Shown: positions 10,912 through 22,892 of the stretch, piece after piece
How positions within the stretch are numbered: position 1 is the first letter of the stretch
Layout of the letters: each line of letters opens with the position of its first letter
Assembly: GCA_027924585.1 (NCBI GenBank)
Contig: BSBM01000763.1
Location: 1,629,001 to 1,693,000, forward strand
DNA: 64,000 bases
Direction of reading: 5' to 3'
DNA from: Larix kaempferi
Taxonomy: Eukaryota; Streptophyta; Pinopsida; Pinales; Pinaceae
The notes under the pieces: generated by a model
What the model was told of the DNA's origin: nothing
The model's input: the letters and a program-made list of their open reading frames with translations, nothing else
Databases searched by the model: none
Made by a program: the position numbers and the translations under genes

Positions 10912-12000
10912 GTGGACTCCCTCTAAATCTTTGCAACTCCATTTTGATGTGGATTGTGAGAAGTGGTCAACTCCCTCTGAATATCTGCATCCTTGCAGAA
11001 ACTACTGAAGTGTGCTCCTTTGCTTTCTTGCGGGAACAACTAAAGTGTGCTCCCTCTTGATCTTTGCTTCCTGGATTACCAGTCCTTGAACTTACATCCA
11101 TCCTTAATAACTATGCATTCTTATTAGTATCATCATTGTGTTATCCTTGAGGTCTCATACATAATCACACATTTATTAGTATAATCTTAATACTATCAAA
11201 ACACAATAGTCTTAAACATGTATAGTCATGATCATTCACAGATAATAAACATTAGTATTCAAGGTTTCAAAGAAGTCTTCTTTTACTCATGCATATTCTT
11301 ATTTGATCATAGGACTCTTCTGATTAGTTAAATCATCAATGCATAAACCCGTGATTACTCAAACCTATACCTTCATGATTCTTCTGGTTAGTCATATCAT
11401 CAATTATGGTAAGAAACATAATATGCATACAGCCATGACTATTCAAACCTATGACTTCATGAATAATCATTATCAACAACACAACAGTATAAGATCCTAA
11501 CACAAGGTAGGATTCTAGCTTGATATAGGAAAAACATACCTGGATTATTATGCTAGCTAGATATGTCTAACATACCCGCATAATGTCTTCTGGTTCTCTT
11601 CAGTGACTTGTGCTAGTAACCTGCATGTCTCATAAGTTAACCATTGTAGAACCAAGTTATACATACCTCGTAAGTAGATCTTCTATGTGATCCATGACAA
11701 TGGATGAATCTTTGTCTTCATGTCACCATGATCATATGTTCTTGAAGTAGAACATGATTTGTCTTTCTTGGTGTACCTTTTATGTTAGCAGACAACATAA
11801 ACCTCATACAACACCATAATGCATTAGTACAATCATAAGTGTCAACACTCTAACCAATGAATATCTTCTATCATGCATTCATAATTTTGTTAAGGTGATA
11901 CGACAAATCTCAAATCAAGATTGTACTAACCATAATAATCATGAAGACAAACATACCATAAACTTAAACATGAAAAAATCTCGAAACATACCTCAATGAG
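10912..12000 (-). other. Copia B interior: linker repeats and unassigned AT-rich stretch
   Basis: About 10917-11090 (minus strand) matches the short repeats AAGCAAAGATCAAGAGGGAG found at 52300-52400 in copia F. It corresponds to the linker between Gag and the intron-like segment. From about 11100 to 12000 I see no coding sequence and no similarity to other parts of the window. The minus-strand sequence entering it from gag reads GACAGGTATGA, donor-like, so a second intron is conceivable. An unrelated insertion is equally possible. Confidence 0.4.
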
Positions 12001-12015
12001 TCATACCTGTCAAGA

Positions 12016-12130
12016 TCGCTTGTAATCTTCTTATGTAAGGCCTTAGCCTCATCTCCCTCTGAAAAAGGAACTTCTTCACTTATGCAGGTGACCAATCCAA
12101 CTTCTTCGAGGATTAACCCAATCCACTTGA
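12016..12130 (-). pseudogene. Copia B Gag N-terminal remnant
   Basis: On the minus strand this reads approximately EEVPFSEGDEAKALHKK. It lines up with NEDVPIPEGD and AKALHKKN in the Gag of copia F (near 51340-51390) and with the Gag start of copia E. The initiator codon region is degraded. Only this short piece of the Gag N-terminus is recognisable in element B. Confidence 0.5.
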
Positions 12131-12740
12131 TTTGCAAGAACTGGACTTGGAGCTGGATTAGGGTTTGTCAGAGAAACCCCAAAAATTCAAACTTTGAATT
12201 TCAAACTTCCGAAAGGATAGAAATATGCGCCTTGATGAGCTGATCAAGCTAGTATATTCAGAATTTGAAAACTGCAAAGTTTCACTCCTCAATTTTGCCT
12301 TTGAAACTTCTGGATTCACTGGACGTGACCCCAAACTGGGGTTTGATGAAGCCCACTCTTCTACCCAATCAAAAGGTTTGATCCAAAGCTCTAAGCTTCT
12401 ATTTTTAGGAGGAGCTTCCAGCCGTGGTCACAGATTTCAAAAATTCCCATTTTTGCGGAAGCCCTAATTTTCCACTTTTCTTATCAAAGTCCTGAACTAG
12501 GGTCTGATCAAGCCTGGCCTTCTGCCCAACCAAAAATTATTATCTTGGTCTCTAAATTTTGATTTTGATGAGTAGCATTCATCCGTGGTCTCCGATTACA
12601 AAAATTCCAACTTTATCCGAAACCCTAAATTCCGGAAGCCATGAATGAAGGTGCTCAAAAATAATTCTGCTTTGACAGAAATATGTACCTGATTGTTTCT
12701 GGTGTAACTCCGAACTTTTCAATCCACAGGGTCTAAAACA

Positions 12741-13094
12741 TTTTCTTGATATAGCCCGACCTATTATCTTTCCATCCCGACAGGTCTGACCTCAATTGGA
12801 TTCTCTAAGAGAGAGTTATGCCAAGTGTCGCAACATGACCTGTTTATGGGATAATAGAGGAGATCAAACTTCTACGTCGTGCCATGTGTCACTGGTTCAA
12901 CTTCGGCCTCTGAAAAATTTTCTTGAGATAGCTCGACATGTTATCTTTCCATCCCTACAAGTCTGACCTCAATCGGATTCTCTGAGAGAGAGTTATGCCA
13001 AGTGTCGCAACGTGACCTGTTTATGGGATAATACAGGAGAGAGAACTTGTACGGCGTGCCACGTGTCACTAGTTCAACTTCGGCCTCTGAAAAT
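12741..13094. repeat. 177-bp tandem duplication in copia B leader
   Basis: The unit from TTTTCTTGATATAGC at 12741 recurs at 12918 (TTTTCTTGAGATAGC) and begins again at 13095. That gives two full units of 177 bp and a partial third. Units share GTTATGCCAAGTGTCGCAAC and CTGTTTATGGGATAATA. The array sits in the untranslated leader just downstream of the 5' LTR of B. Confidence 0.88.
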
Positions 13095-13458
13095 TTTTCC
13101 TGAGATAGTACAGTCTGTGTACTACCTGATAATTTTTATGAAATTTCATTTGGAGCTTCCTAGCCCAAGTTATGACCTTTTTCCCAAGGTCACCTGATTT
13201 TGACTCAGATCTGGAAGAGGCAGAAACCCTATATTGTACAGATCATAAATCACAAAGTACAATGAATTAGAAGTTGTCATTTGGACACAAGGTAAATGGG
13301 GATCTTATATTCGACCTGTAAAAGTTTCAGATCCGAAAACGTCGCCAAAATGGATTTATAGCGAAAGTGCTACAATGACTGGTTTTTGCTATATCAAGCC
13401 TTAGCATCGTAAGTGCAACAAGTGTCATACATGCCATATCATGCCTTCTTTCAGGATA

Positions 13459-13470
13459 GTTCTGATACCA
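13459..13470 (-). other. Primer-binding site of copia B
   Basis: Directly inside the 5' LTR the minus strand reads TGGTATCAGAAC. It matches the complement of the 3' end of plant initiator methionine tRNA (TGGTATCAGAGC) at all but one base, as is typical for Ty1/copia elements. Confidence 0.9.
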
Positions 13471-14145
13471 TGTTGAATTTTCAGAATTTACTTCAATCTT
13501 ATCTAGGATCTTAACTGAGATAACAACATGTACAACAAATCTACAGCATATCAGTCATGGACACAATAATGCAAGCACACAAGAGACACAGAGTTTACTT
13601 TGGGAAAACCATAAAGGTGAAAAACCCCAATAACTTCCTCAGAGATAGATAGAGAAATGATACAACCAGAATACAAGAGATAGTCTTCTCCTAGCAGCAA
13701 AGCCTCCTCCTCCACAAGTGTGCCACTCTCCAAAGTGTGAGTGAGAGAATAGAATGTGTGAAATGAGAGAGACACACTAACTTGACTTGACCTTTACTCA
13801 ACTAGGTCGGCCTCAACTTAACCACTTAACATATTGCTGACTGGGTCGACCCCCACTAGGGTGGTCTAATAACCCTTTGACCCACATGGCCGACCCCCAA
13901 TAGGGTGGTCTAATAACCCTTTGACCCACATGACTTATACAGGGCCGACCCCAACAAGGTGGTCTAATAACCCATCAAGTATAAGTTACGACACTTACGA
14001 TATAAATGACGACACTTCCATATAGAGGAATAATAACATCTCTATAGGAATACAACCACTTATGTCTAGAGGAATAATAACATCTCTATAGGAATACAAT
14101 ATACATATATGTGAAATACATTCCGAAGTTACATATACATCAACA
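13471..14145 (-). repeat. Copia B 5' LTR
   Basis: This is a 675-bp direct repeat of 5554-6228. On the minus strand it starts TGTTGATGTATATG and ends ATTCAACA, followed at once by the primer-binding site. The terminal bases form the inverted repeat TGTTGA/TCAACA, better preserved here than in the 3' copy. Confidence 0.93.
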
Positions 14146-14150
14146 GAAAC

Positions 14151-14526
14151 CAAGCATGATTGAGCAGGTTCAAGTTTATTAAAGGAAGGACGTGTAGAAG
14201 ACTAAAGGATCACCAAGCTCGGCACCCTACTTCCTGATTTATAGGGGACACACTCCCACTTTCAAGATGAATCGGCACTTTGACAAACAGTTAGGATTAG
14301 AGTTAAATCGTATAAATATGGACCTCTCGGGTAGCGAGAGGCCCCTGCTGTTATTTTTGTGAAAGACATTATTGTTAACATTTTCTGCACTATTGAGATA
14401 ATGAAGTACAGACTTCTATTTTGACATGGATTTTACATATTAATGAAAGATTGATGATTACTTCCAGCTAGCGTTTCTGAGTTTTTATTCTCTCCTGAGT
14501 ACGGGTTGGGGAGGGCCCCTCCAACA
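14151..14526 (+). mobile_element. Gypsy A 3' LTR, continuation after copia B
   Basis: The host sequence resumes after the GAAAC duplication. It includes a TATA box (GTATAAATATGG, about 14309), directly followed by a small perfect hairpin, CCTCTCGGGTAGCGAGAGG at 14323-14341, near the expected transcript start. A CA-ended terminus at CCAACA (14521-14526) is a plausible LTR end. Without the 5' LTR this end cannot be confirmed. Confidence 0.5.
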
Positions 14527-17500
14527 CGTAGGTCAGGAGATTCCTATTTGCAAGTATTTTTCCAAGTATGCGTTTTACATTGATGAACAGTTCTATGATA
14601 TATGGTAGCGTTGAATGAGTCATTGTTTTCTGTAGTAGTTTAGAATGCATTCTGTAGTACAGTAAAACGATTTCAGTAGTCCTGTAGGTTCTTTCTTGCA
14701 ACGCATATTTTTATCCACGATTACATGTGTAATAGCTTAGCTTTCAATGTCCTGGTTAGATCTGGAGTTCACTGTAGTTTCTCATCGTGATTAGTTTCTT
14801 TTAACTTCTTAGTGGAAGATGGGTAAGCATAGAATGATCCTATTTCAATTCTAGATTGGTAGAATAAGATAGATGAAGACTCAAATTGTGTGCGCAGACA
14901 GTAGTTACAGACTTCGTTTCCCCAATAGTAAAATAGCTTTGTTATGGTATTTTCATTCTCAGCACTTAGTTATTTCAGCAGTTTAATTATTTCAAATAAA
15001 TTTATTGTCTTTATATCTTTATTTCTTAGAACAGATCAGCATCTAATTACTTCAACATTTTAATTACTTAGAATAGATTCCCTGCTTTACTTCTCAGAAC
15101 ATATTTACTGCTTTCAGCACTTTAATTCTTTTAATCAGATTCATTGCTTTCCAGTATTCAATTTTGTAGCATAATCAGTTTTCACATTAAGTAGACAACC
15201 TTCACATTTAGTAGACAATCTTTTGAACATCGATACCGCCCTTTAACTGTGACAAGAGATTATCCTATAAAGAGCACAGACAGTGCATGCATCTCTCAAG
15301 TTTGTACGTTCCCCGGGTTGGCATTTAAAGTAGGTTCTTGGTATAAGCTGCCCTCATTAGGCATCCATATTAGGAGCTCACCAATAATCTCCCCCAAAGA
15401 GTACAATAGCTCACCAAAAATGCCCTCCCTCAAGGAGCAAGAATATGCAATGAAAACTGGAAATGGTTGAGTGAGTGAGATGCAATAGAAGAAACCATGA
15501 GCTGCCCTGTAGATTACATCTGCAAATAAATACTCCATTAAAGCTCCATGAAAGACCTGAATGGCCTTTCCAAACACCAACTTGGATGTGAATCTTTCAC
15601 CCTCGAAATTGGCTAAGGCAAGAAACTAATCATCCACTAGCTCTTCTCTCACAAATGCAATTGCAAATTCTAAAATGATCAAAATCTTCCTTAATTATTT
15701 GTTCTTGAAATTTATAAAGTTTCCAATCTCTCTATGGGTCGAATTCCTTCCAAGAGACGCATTCCAACTCAAGTTGGGAAGAGATTCCAAAGGATGCCAC
15801 TTGTACAACAATTCCTAGTCTCCCACTTCCACCAAATCAAATGTGGAAGCATCTTAGCTTCCCTAACTCACTTGAGAGCCCTCTTGGAGGCTATTTTTAT
15901 CCTTGACATGTCAGATATGTCAGATGCCAGCCTTCAGGTCTGATTTGTGTCATAGGTGTCATAGCATCTTCATCATTGTTGTCATAGAGTTAGGGAATCT
16001 AGTCCAAGTGTCTCACTAGCTCCAAAATGCCTCTTCCTCTACCATGGGAGTTACTCTTCCACTCCAATTCGACCTTAATTGATTCATGCCAAGTATATTG
16101 ACCTTCCAACTCATCCCAATACCCTTGGTCTTCTTATGGATTTGAAATGACAAGAGGAGGATGCCATGTGGCATAGAAAATCTAGCTTGTGTGGGTCCCA
16201 CTTCCTCCATGTGTCTTCATGGTCAAATGCCACTTTGATTTTACCTTGTATATATTTATTTAGCTCATTTATTAAATATTTATGCTATTCTAATGTTCAC
16301 ACATCATTTATTATCCTTCTTATTTCAAATCCCAATGCTTCCACCCACAACTGAGGAAACTAGTAATTTTCCTCCTTGGCAATTATTTGACCCTTAACAT
16401 TAATTTGACAAACTCTCATGAATATGGCCAATGGGCTTAGGCCATTGTGACCCAATGCAAAATTTAGGACATGACATCTTAGGTCAAGTTAGTTTCAACC
16501 TTGTCTCATTTTTTGGTTTGATTTTGCTTTGCTTTCTTAATTCTGTTTTAAATAAAGCCCAGCTCAATTTTCAAAGTGATGTGCAGAAATACAGACATCT
16601 GGACACTCTCATATGAAATTCTTATAATCACAGAAGGATTAGAATTGGCTTCATAACAAAAGGAGTTCTTTTTGTAACAACAATGGCACTAATGATTTTA
16701 ATTTTTGCTTTGCTTTAAAAGGGGAAACCTGCTTCTTGTTTCATTTTGTGTCAGTGTAAACCTTGTGAAATCACCAGGATCCATGAATTCTAAATTACTA
16801 TCTTGGGGCCCCACTCACTTACACATAAATAACCTTCTCATGTGGCCTACTATAACCGACCCAGGGAAAGGAAGCAAGTTCTGCAGATGTGTGGCAATTA
16901 AAATGATCCTATGCTACGAGAAATTACAGCTAAAAGGCTTATAAAGAAGAGTCAAAATCTCTGAGAAGTTTCATATCCATCAAAGAAATGGTGTTTAAAA
17001 AATAAAATACATCCAATCAAGAAGATTTGTGTGATGATGATCCATAAGTAAATAAAAGATTCATCACTCATACAAAAGGACATTATGGATAGAAGAACCT
17101 ACGTCAAATGTTTGAAGACTGAAGAAAGTTATTTAAGAGAAGGACTCGATGACAAAACTCGTCAAAAGAAAGCATCCAAAGAAATGCTAGTATCATAGGA
17201 ATAAAGAACACACAAATACATATGTTTGATATTGTTACGATCATGTGGAGTCATATGTAGAGGTAACCAAAAGACGAGACTAATAATGAACTCCATATTA
17301 TGGTCTCTGGAGAGTAGTCAGGAAATCTGATCTAGGTTTCCCTACTTCCTAAAACAAATGACCAATATGATTCAAGAAGCTCGTATCCCTGCCTAAAACT
17401 TTAGACTTTTAAAATCCTCAAAAGAAATGATAAAAGCATAGTTTTTAGAATTAGAATTGATGACAAACAAGCAATTGTGATCCTAAATAAGAGTTTTGTT

Positions 17501-17689
17501 CAAATATATGTGTTCACCAACTAGTCGCCAATTGTTGCAGCTGCAACCTGATCCCCAATTTTTTTGTAAATTTGTAGGGCCCCTCCTTCTTTTTGAATTT
17601 ACTTAGAGTGTTGTTTTATTTTTCTACCTACTTTTGTTTGACACTTAGAAATGTTTTTATCAAAAGAAAAAAATCATTTTTTGAATTGG
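14527..17689. other. Unassigned region with a degraded minus-strand ORF
   Basis: No known domain is visible. On the minus strand at about 15296-15680, a mostly open stretch reads FVREELVDD, FLALANFEGERFTSK and VFGKAIQVFHGALMEYLFADV, then GEIIGELLIWMPNEG. It has one in-frame stop and looks like a decayed protein-coding piece of unknown type, perhaps a retroelement accessory ORF. A shorter open stretch at 16016-16210 on the same strand may belong to it. The rest is AT-rich without features I can name. Confidence 0.35.
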
Positions 17690-18490
17690 GAGAGTTGTCA
17701 GTTTTTCCCCGAAACGGTCAAAGCACAATCCAAAGTTGCGCTGAAACGGTCGGAGCACAATCCAAATTTGCGCTGAAACGGTTGGAGAGGTTTTAAATTA
17801 ACGCTTAGATTTTGGGGAAGAATTGTGTTTCGGAGCAAAATAGAGTGTTCCGCCAAAACAATCTGAGAGGTTTGCAATTTTACGTTGAAAGGATCGGGAA
17901 AAGGGAAGTTTGAGAATTTTAGTTTAATGCCGAAACAACCGTCAAACACTTATGTTTTGACGCGAATTTTGAAGACAGAATGTGTTTTGGAGCAACATAC
18001 AATTTTACGCTGAAAGGATCGGGAAAAGAGGAGTTTGGGCCGTATCGGAGCAAAATTGAAGTTAGCGCCGAAATGGTCGGTGAAAATCTATTTTCGTCGG
18101 TAAAGTCGAAAGAAATAAGTTGGATTACGATCGGAGCAGGATCCGATTTTGCGCCGATGAATTTGTTTACGCCAAAATTTGGTCGATTGAAGGAGAAGTT
18201 CCTTTGTATCGGTGCCAAATTAGTTTTTGCGCCGATACAATCAGAACAAAACTAAACTTAGCCCGAAAACATATCAGAGTAAAACAAAAGTGTACACCAA
18301 TGTTACTTCCGCCGATGTTGTGATAAGGTGTATTACTTGTTTGAAGGTCGGCACCAAATTGTTTTCACACCCAAAACGTCGGTTGATCAACGTTAAGTCT
18401 CTAAAAAGTTGTTTTTTGTTTGACTTCGTTCGCACGAGTACCGAGGTGCACTTATCGGTAGGGTTTATCCCGTTATAAAAGGGGATTTCA
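17690..18490 (+). mobile_element. LTR-like U3 with degenerate repeats and TATA box (element C)
   Basis: Motifs such as GCGCTGAAACGGTCGGAGCA recur with period about 38 near 17700-17780. A longer block (TACGCTGAAAGGATCGGGAAAAG) occurs near 17880 and 18010, about 133 bases apart. The array is followed by GTTATAAAAGGGG at 18471-18483, a good TATA box. Repeated CpG-containing motifs upstream of a TATA box are typical of an LTR U3 region. The LTR ends were not found, so this is inferred. Confidence 0.45.
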
Positions 18491-18723
18491 AAGTTTTTTT
18501 TAACACTTGCAAACGTTGTTGACGATTTGGAGCAATCCCTGGACGACACCTTGCTTAACCCATTCAGACATAGCCACGAACCACTCACACACCGCCATGT
18601 AGGTCTTAACTATTTTTTAGAAAATAGCGTTCTTTAAATGATACAAAAGTAGGGCTTGGACATTGTTTTGTTTTCTTTTGAACCCTAGAGATACTTCAGG
18701 CATGAAGACAGTTTTTGTTTTTG

Positions 18724-18744
18724 TTATATATATATATATATATA
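18724..18744. repeat. TA dinucleotide microsatellite
   Basis: A run of about ten TA repeats lies in the presumed leader of element C. Confidence 0.9.
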
Positions 18745-18956
18745 GGATTGAAACCCATAAATGTTTCTCGGTATGGGTAGGGTTGGAAATATTATGCTTG
18801 ATGTTTTGGGCGACCCACAGAAGTGGCATTTAGCTAAATGGAGGCTTGTCGGGAATACCCAGCGCAAGCATTACCATCTTTACATACTCTATATTAACTG
18901 CACTAATTTGTAGACGAGATAAATCCATTGCCCCAGTTTAAAGAGCCTAAAGAGCC

Positions 18957-19016
18957 TGGTTGAAAGAGGAGCCTGGTTGAAAGAGGATCCATGTTGAATG
19001 AGGAGCCTTGTTCAAG
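18957..19016. repeat. Short tandem repeat of about 18-22 bp
   Basis: GAGCCTGGTTGAAAGAG is repeated, followed by the variants GATCCATGTTGAATGAG and GAGCCTTGTTCAAGG, giving about four units. The tract is noncoding and lies upstream of the element C accessory ORF. Confidence 0.75.
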
Positions 19017-19771
19017 GACCCCGTGCTTTTTACCACCTTAACCCTGAAGGACATGGTTATATAGGGCCAATAACCTCTTCACCAAACTGTAATCTCACCC
19101 CTTTTACCACAAGATCAATAATTTGGAGTTCGCATATGGATTCCGAGAAAACTCACTAACAACCAGAGAATTTATGGGTTTTTTGTTTTCGATGTATTTA
19201 TGAAACTATTCATGGATTTGCCCACTGATGGATAGACCGTGATTATGCTTAAGAATTTCCTCACTTGTTAAGTAAAATTTAGTGTTTTCTCTGAAGAAGA
19301 CCACCTTGAACCATTTCCATGGGAAGGGTTAGTTTGATTAAAATTTTATCCATATCATTGCACTGACCATTATAGAGTTGCGACTTTTGATTAAAATTAT
19401 TGTTATTTTGCTAAAAGACACATAGTAGAATGAAGAGTTGTTTCGCTTGTGACCCATTAATGCATCATATGGACTCTCATTTTACTATTATCAACTAAAA
19501 TCGATAGAACAAAGGAACACACCTTGCAGCATGTTTCGTGTTCATAAATACCACACTTGGGCTCAAATCTTGATATGATGGAAGTATAAATCTAACTCGT
19601 TTATGTTTCTTTTATTGAAATAATGCAAATTGACCAGTTACATCGTTACAATTCATTTTTTAAATGATTTTGATTAGAAGATTGTTTGTCCACTATCTTT
19701 CTTGCTTAAAATTTATTGCATTAATATTAGACTTTTACACATTAACCTTCTTTTCACCTCAGGACTCAAAA

Positions 19772-22700
19772 ATGCAAAGAAGAAGTTCTAAGCGTAATAC
19801 CAAGGTAGAAGAATCAGATTCTGATATTGAAGTTGTCCCAGAGACCACGATGGAAACCTTATATGAGGATACCAGAGCAGTAACGGGGATCGCTCCTGAG
19901 TATAAATGGGGTGAACTATACCACCTCATTCGAGACCTAAACATACCAGATGCATCTATTGAGGAAATGATGGTGTACCAGAATATCAGAAAGTCAAGTC
20001 TTCATAAGGCTACCACCCACCCAGAACTCTTTCCGCGTTCGGAAGTAATTGGGTGGATTTTACCCCACGTGGATGTAGGCTCAATAATTATAGTTGATGC
20101 AAATGGAGGAGGATTAGCATCGTTTCAACCAACCCATATCAGTGTAACATATAAGCTACCATCTCCTAAATTTATGATGACGGACGATTGGATCAAGGGA
20201 TTGACATAGATCATTCCGAGTATGCTAAGAAAATGTTGCTTCCGGGGAAGTAGCTAAGGCAAAGGGTAATTGGGGAGCATGACATGCAAAATCTGAAAAC
20301 TCCATTTAGGAGTACAACATTAATGCTACGTAGAATATTCGGAAGAGAAAACGCGAATATCTACAAGCTTAGCTAGGTCCCGCTCATGTATCATGTGGCC
20401 TCGTATGGCACCATATTCAATTGGGTAGATATCATCTCAGAAAGTATGGCGTCAGCTATAGCAGCAGCCCAAGGAGGAATGACGCAGAAAAAAAAGCAAA
20501 AATATTTATGTCCTCCTATTTGATTGATTGTATCTTAACAAGGCACCCTTTTCACAAGTTCGGATGCTATTGGGTCCCAGCCGAGACCCCTCTTTATGTG
20601 GCCTACCAAATAACGTGGGCTCATAAATATGCCAAGCTTCTACAAGCTTATATGTGAGGAGTTTATAATTCCCCTATACTGGTTAATCTTTAATGTAGAT
20701 CCCAATTGCTTGTCAGACAACGCAATGGCAGTGATAAATGAATACTGGGATTATTACTTTACTCCTGAAGGCACCTATATCTGGATGTATGAAGGAACAA
20801 AATCCCCATCTCTGCTACCAAGATATGCCATAGACTATGTTGTACACAAAGAGGTCGTAAGACAAGGGTTTATCAATGGGGTGGGGCATTTTCTGAATGA
20901 GCACAAGAAGGATTCCTATCCACCACTTCCATTTGTCATCGAAGCATACAAGTTCCCTAAGTTGAAAGGAGCAAAAGCTTTCATAAAAGAATTGGAAGGA
21001 TTCCATTTTGGAGAGAAGACTTTTACTAGAAATGATAAACTACAAAAGGCTACCCAACATTGTGCATCGTGTAAGATCTATTTCGAGTATACATATCACT
21101 TCTTAAGAGATGAAGAGGTGTACTGAAGAGCAAATAATATGACTGATTTGAATAAAATATTTGGTCGTAGAGATGAATCAGGTGCTAGACACGACAAAAG
21201 AAGCAGAGCAACAAAAGGTCCAAGAAGAAGCCATAGTTGCAGAAGAAGCAAGGCTAAAACAAGAAGAAGAAGCCAATCGAAGGCAGGAGGAAGAACAAAA
21301 GAAGAAAGAGGAAGAAGCAAAATAGGAAAGGCCAAGAAAGGAAAGGCAAGAATCGGTAGAGAAAGCAACAGAGTTAGAGAGACAATAGGAGGAGGAAGCC
21401 AAATTCAAGAAAGTTGTGGAAGACAGAAGTGTCCATGAATAAGATCATAGTCTTCAAGATATGGACATAGATCTACCCGACATCTCCGGAATTCCGCTTA
21501 CGGGAGGCCATCATCCATTTGCTGAGCTTGGGCTCACCGCCTTTACTCCTTCAAAGAAGCATTCAGTAGCAAAGTTGGATACTATAGTTTTTTATCCTAA
21601 GCGGAAGACTATTGTGAGAAGAATGAAGAAAAATATTAAAAATGGGAACGCAACCAGATGTGGTAACCATATAGGAAAGTACCTTGGTGGAAGGTACTCA
21701 CAAGGATCCCAAATTCACCGCATCAGTAAACATAGCAGCTGCTCAGGCAAACGTTGATAATGTGGATAAATTGATGAACGACTTAAAACAAAGAAAATAA
21801 AAAATGTTAAAGTTGAAAGATAACTTAGTGAAAGCAAGAGGAGAAGGTATTGAGTTGAAAAGGAAACAAGATGTAGTAGAATCTGAAAATAAATAAATTA
21901 CTACTGGATTATCAGAACTTGGAGAATGAAAAGGACGCTTTGAACGTGCAACTTGTAATTATAGAAGGCAAGCGAAGCAAATACTACTCTTGCATTAATG
22001 AGTTGGAAGAAAACGAAGTGAAGTCAAATCAGCAGGTGGAATTGTTAATCAGCGAAAAGGAGTCATTACAAGCACATGTAAATGAAATGATAATTGAAAA
22101 AAGAAGTTTTCCAAGTTCAAATTGATGGATTGATACTGATGGATAAAGTCCAAGTGGCTCAAAAGCAAAAGAAAGACCTAACCCCTTTCTATGAACATGC
22201 TTGCAAGATGCAAGAATAGATCTGTCATTCGCAGGAATTGTTGGCTGGAGAAATGTATAAAATGCAGAAGATGATAGAGAGGATCAAGGAGATTTTAGCA
22301 AGCACCTTTGTTGTAAGACAGAAATTGAACAATACATTTCCCAAAATAAAAAAATGTGATCGCCTGGAAAAGAGAACATCCAGATTTTCCATTTCATTTT
22401 TCGAACAAATCAGATGCAGAGCTCAAGTTAGATATAGATCTTTTGGATAGTTGCAGAAAAGTAACCAGAAGGATACAAGAAGAAGTGTCAAAATCTATCA
22501 CCAAGTGGGAAGGAATCTACAAGGATATTTGTCAAGTGCATGAGAGATGCCATGTACCAATTTCCCATGATATGTATGAGTTACCCATCCAGGACTAGCA
22601 CATAGCAGAATGGAAAAGTTGCCTGAAGGAAGACTTGGAATACATAAGGAAGATGGACGTACTGAATTAAGAAGATCTCAAACAACACATAGGACAAGCA

Positions 22701-22892
22701 TCTATGAATGCTTATTTTTTGGAAGAAAATTACAGAGCAACTACTAGGGGAATAATAAGTGTGGGAAAAGAGTTATCCACTCATGAGATTTCTTTAAAGT
22801 TATTAGAACATTTACAAGGTGATATAATATTTCATGAAACGGAAGTATGGGATAATTATATTTCCAGTTTGGAGGCCCCACCAGCTGAATAA
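19772..22892 (+). pseudogene. Element C accessory ORF, unknown function
   Basis: An ATG at 19772 (MQRRSSKRNTK) follows TTCTTTTCACCTCAG, a good 3' splice-site match. The reading continues through several frames to a stop at 22892. Recognisable stretches include GELYHLIRDLNIPD, then MYHVASYGTIFNWVDIIS (about 20378-20430), SSYLIDCILTRHPF, CYWVPAETPLYVAYQI, and a well-conserved block at 20629-21126 (IPLYWLIFNVDPNCLSDNAM to FHFGEKTFTRNDKL). The last third is lysine- and glutamate-rich and looks like coiled coil. At least four frameshifts and several stops break it. It resembles a plant retroelement accessory protein in layout (globular head, charged coil) but is not similar in sequence to the accessory ORF at 3070-5352. 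Function is unknown. Confidence 0.55.

Larger units (their letters stand above)
5554..14145 (-). mobile_element. Ty1/copia element B, full length with both LTRs, nested insertions
   Basis: Two 675-bp direct repeats (5554-6228 and 13471-14145) start TGTT and end CAACA. They flank a minus-strand copia interior. The bases GAAAC occur immediately before the left LTR (5549-5553) and immediately after the right one (14146-14150), a perfect 5-bp target duplication. A primer-binding site complementary to initiator methionine tRNA abuts the right (5') LTR, and a purine tract abuts the left (3') LTR. The interior is 7.2 kb. It holds a leader with a 177-bp tandem repeat, a gag remnant, an intron-like segment, RT/RNase H remnants, a long repeat-filled 3' region and a solo LTR of another element. 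No protease or integrase core is visible, so this copy is non-autonomous. Confidence 0.93.

Noticed and set aside
10622-10942. 106-codon frame in the GC-rich part of the solo LTR
   Set aside because: It crosses the LTR end and the target duplication, so it cannot be an ancestral gene. GC-rich sequence gives chance open frames.
21139-21438. Arg/Ser/Lys-rich open frame resembling an SR protein
   Set aside because: It is the frame-shifted reading of the purine-rich coiled-coil part of the element C accessory ORF. Composition alone causes the resemblance.
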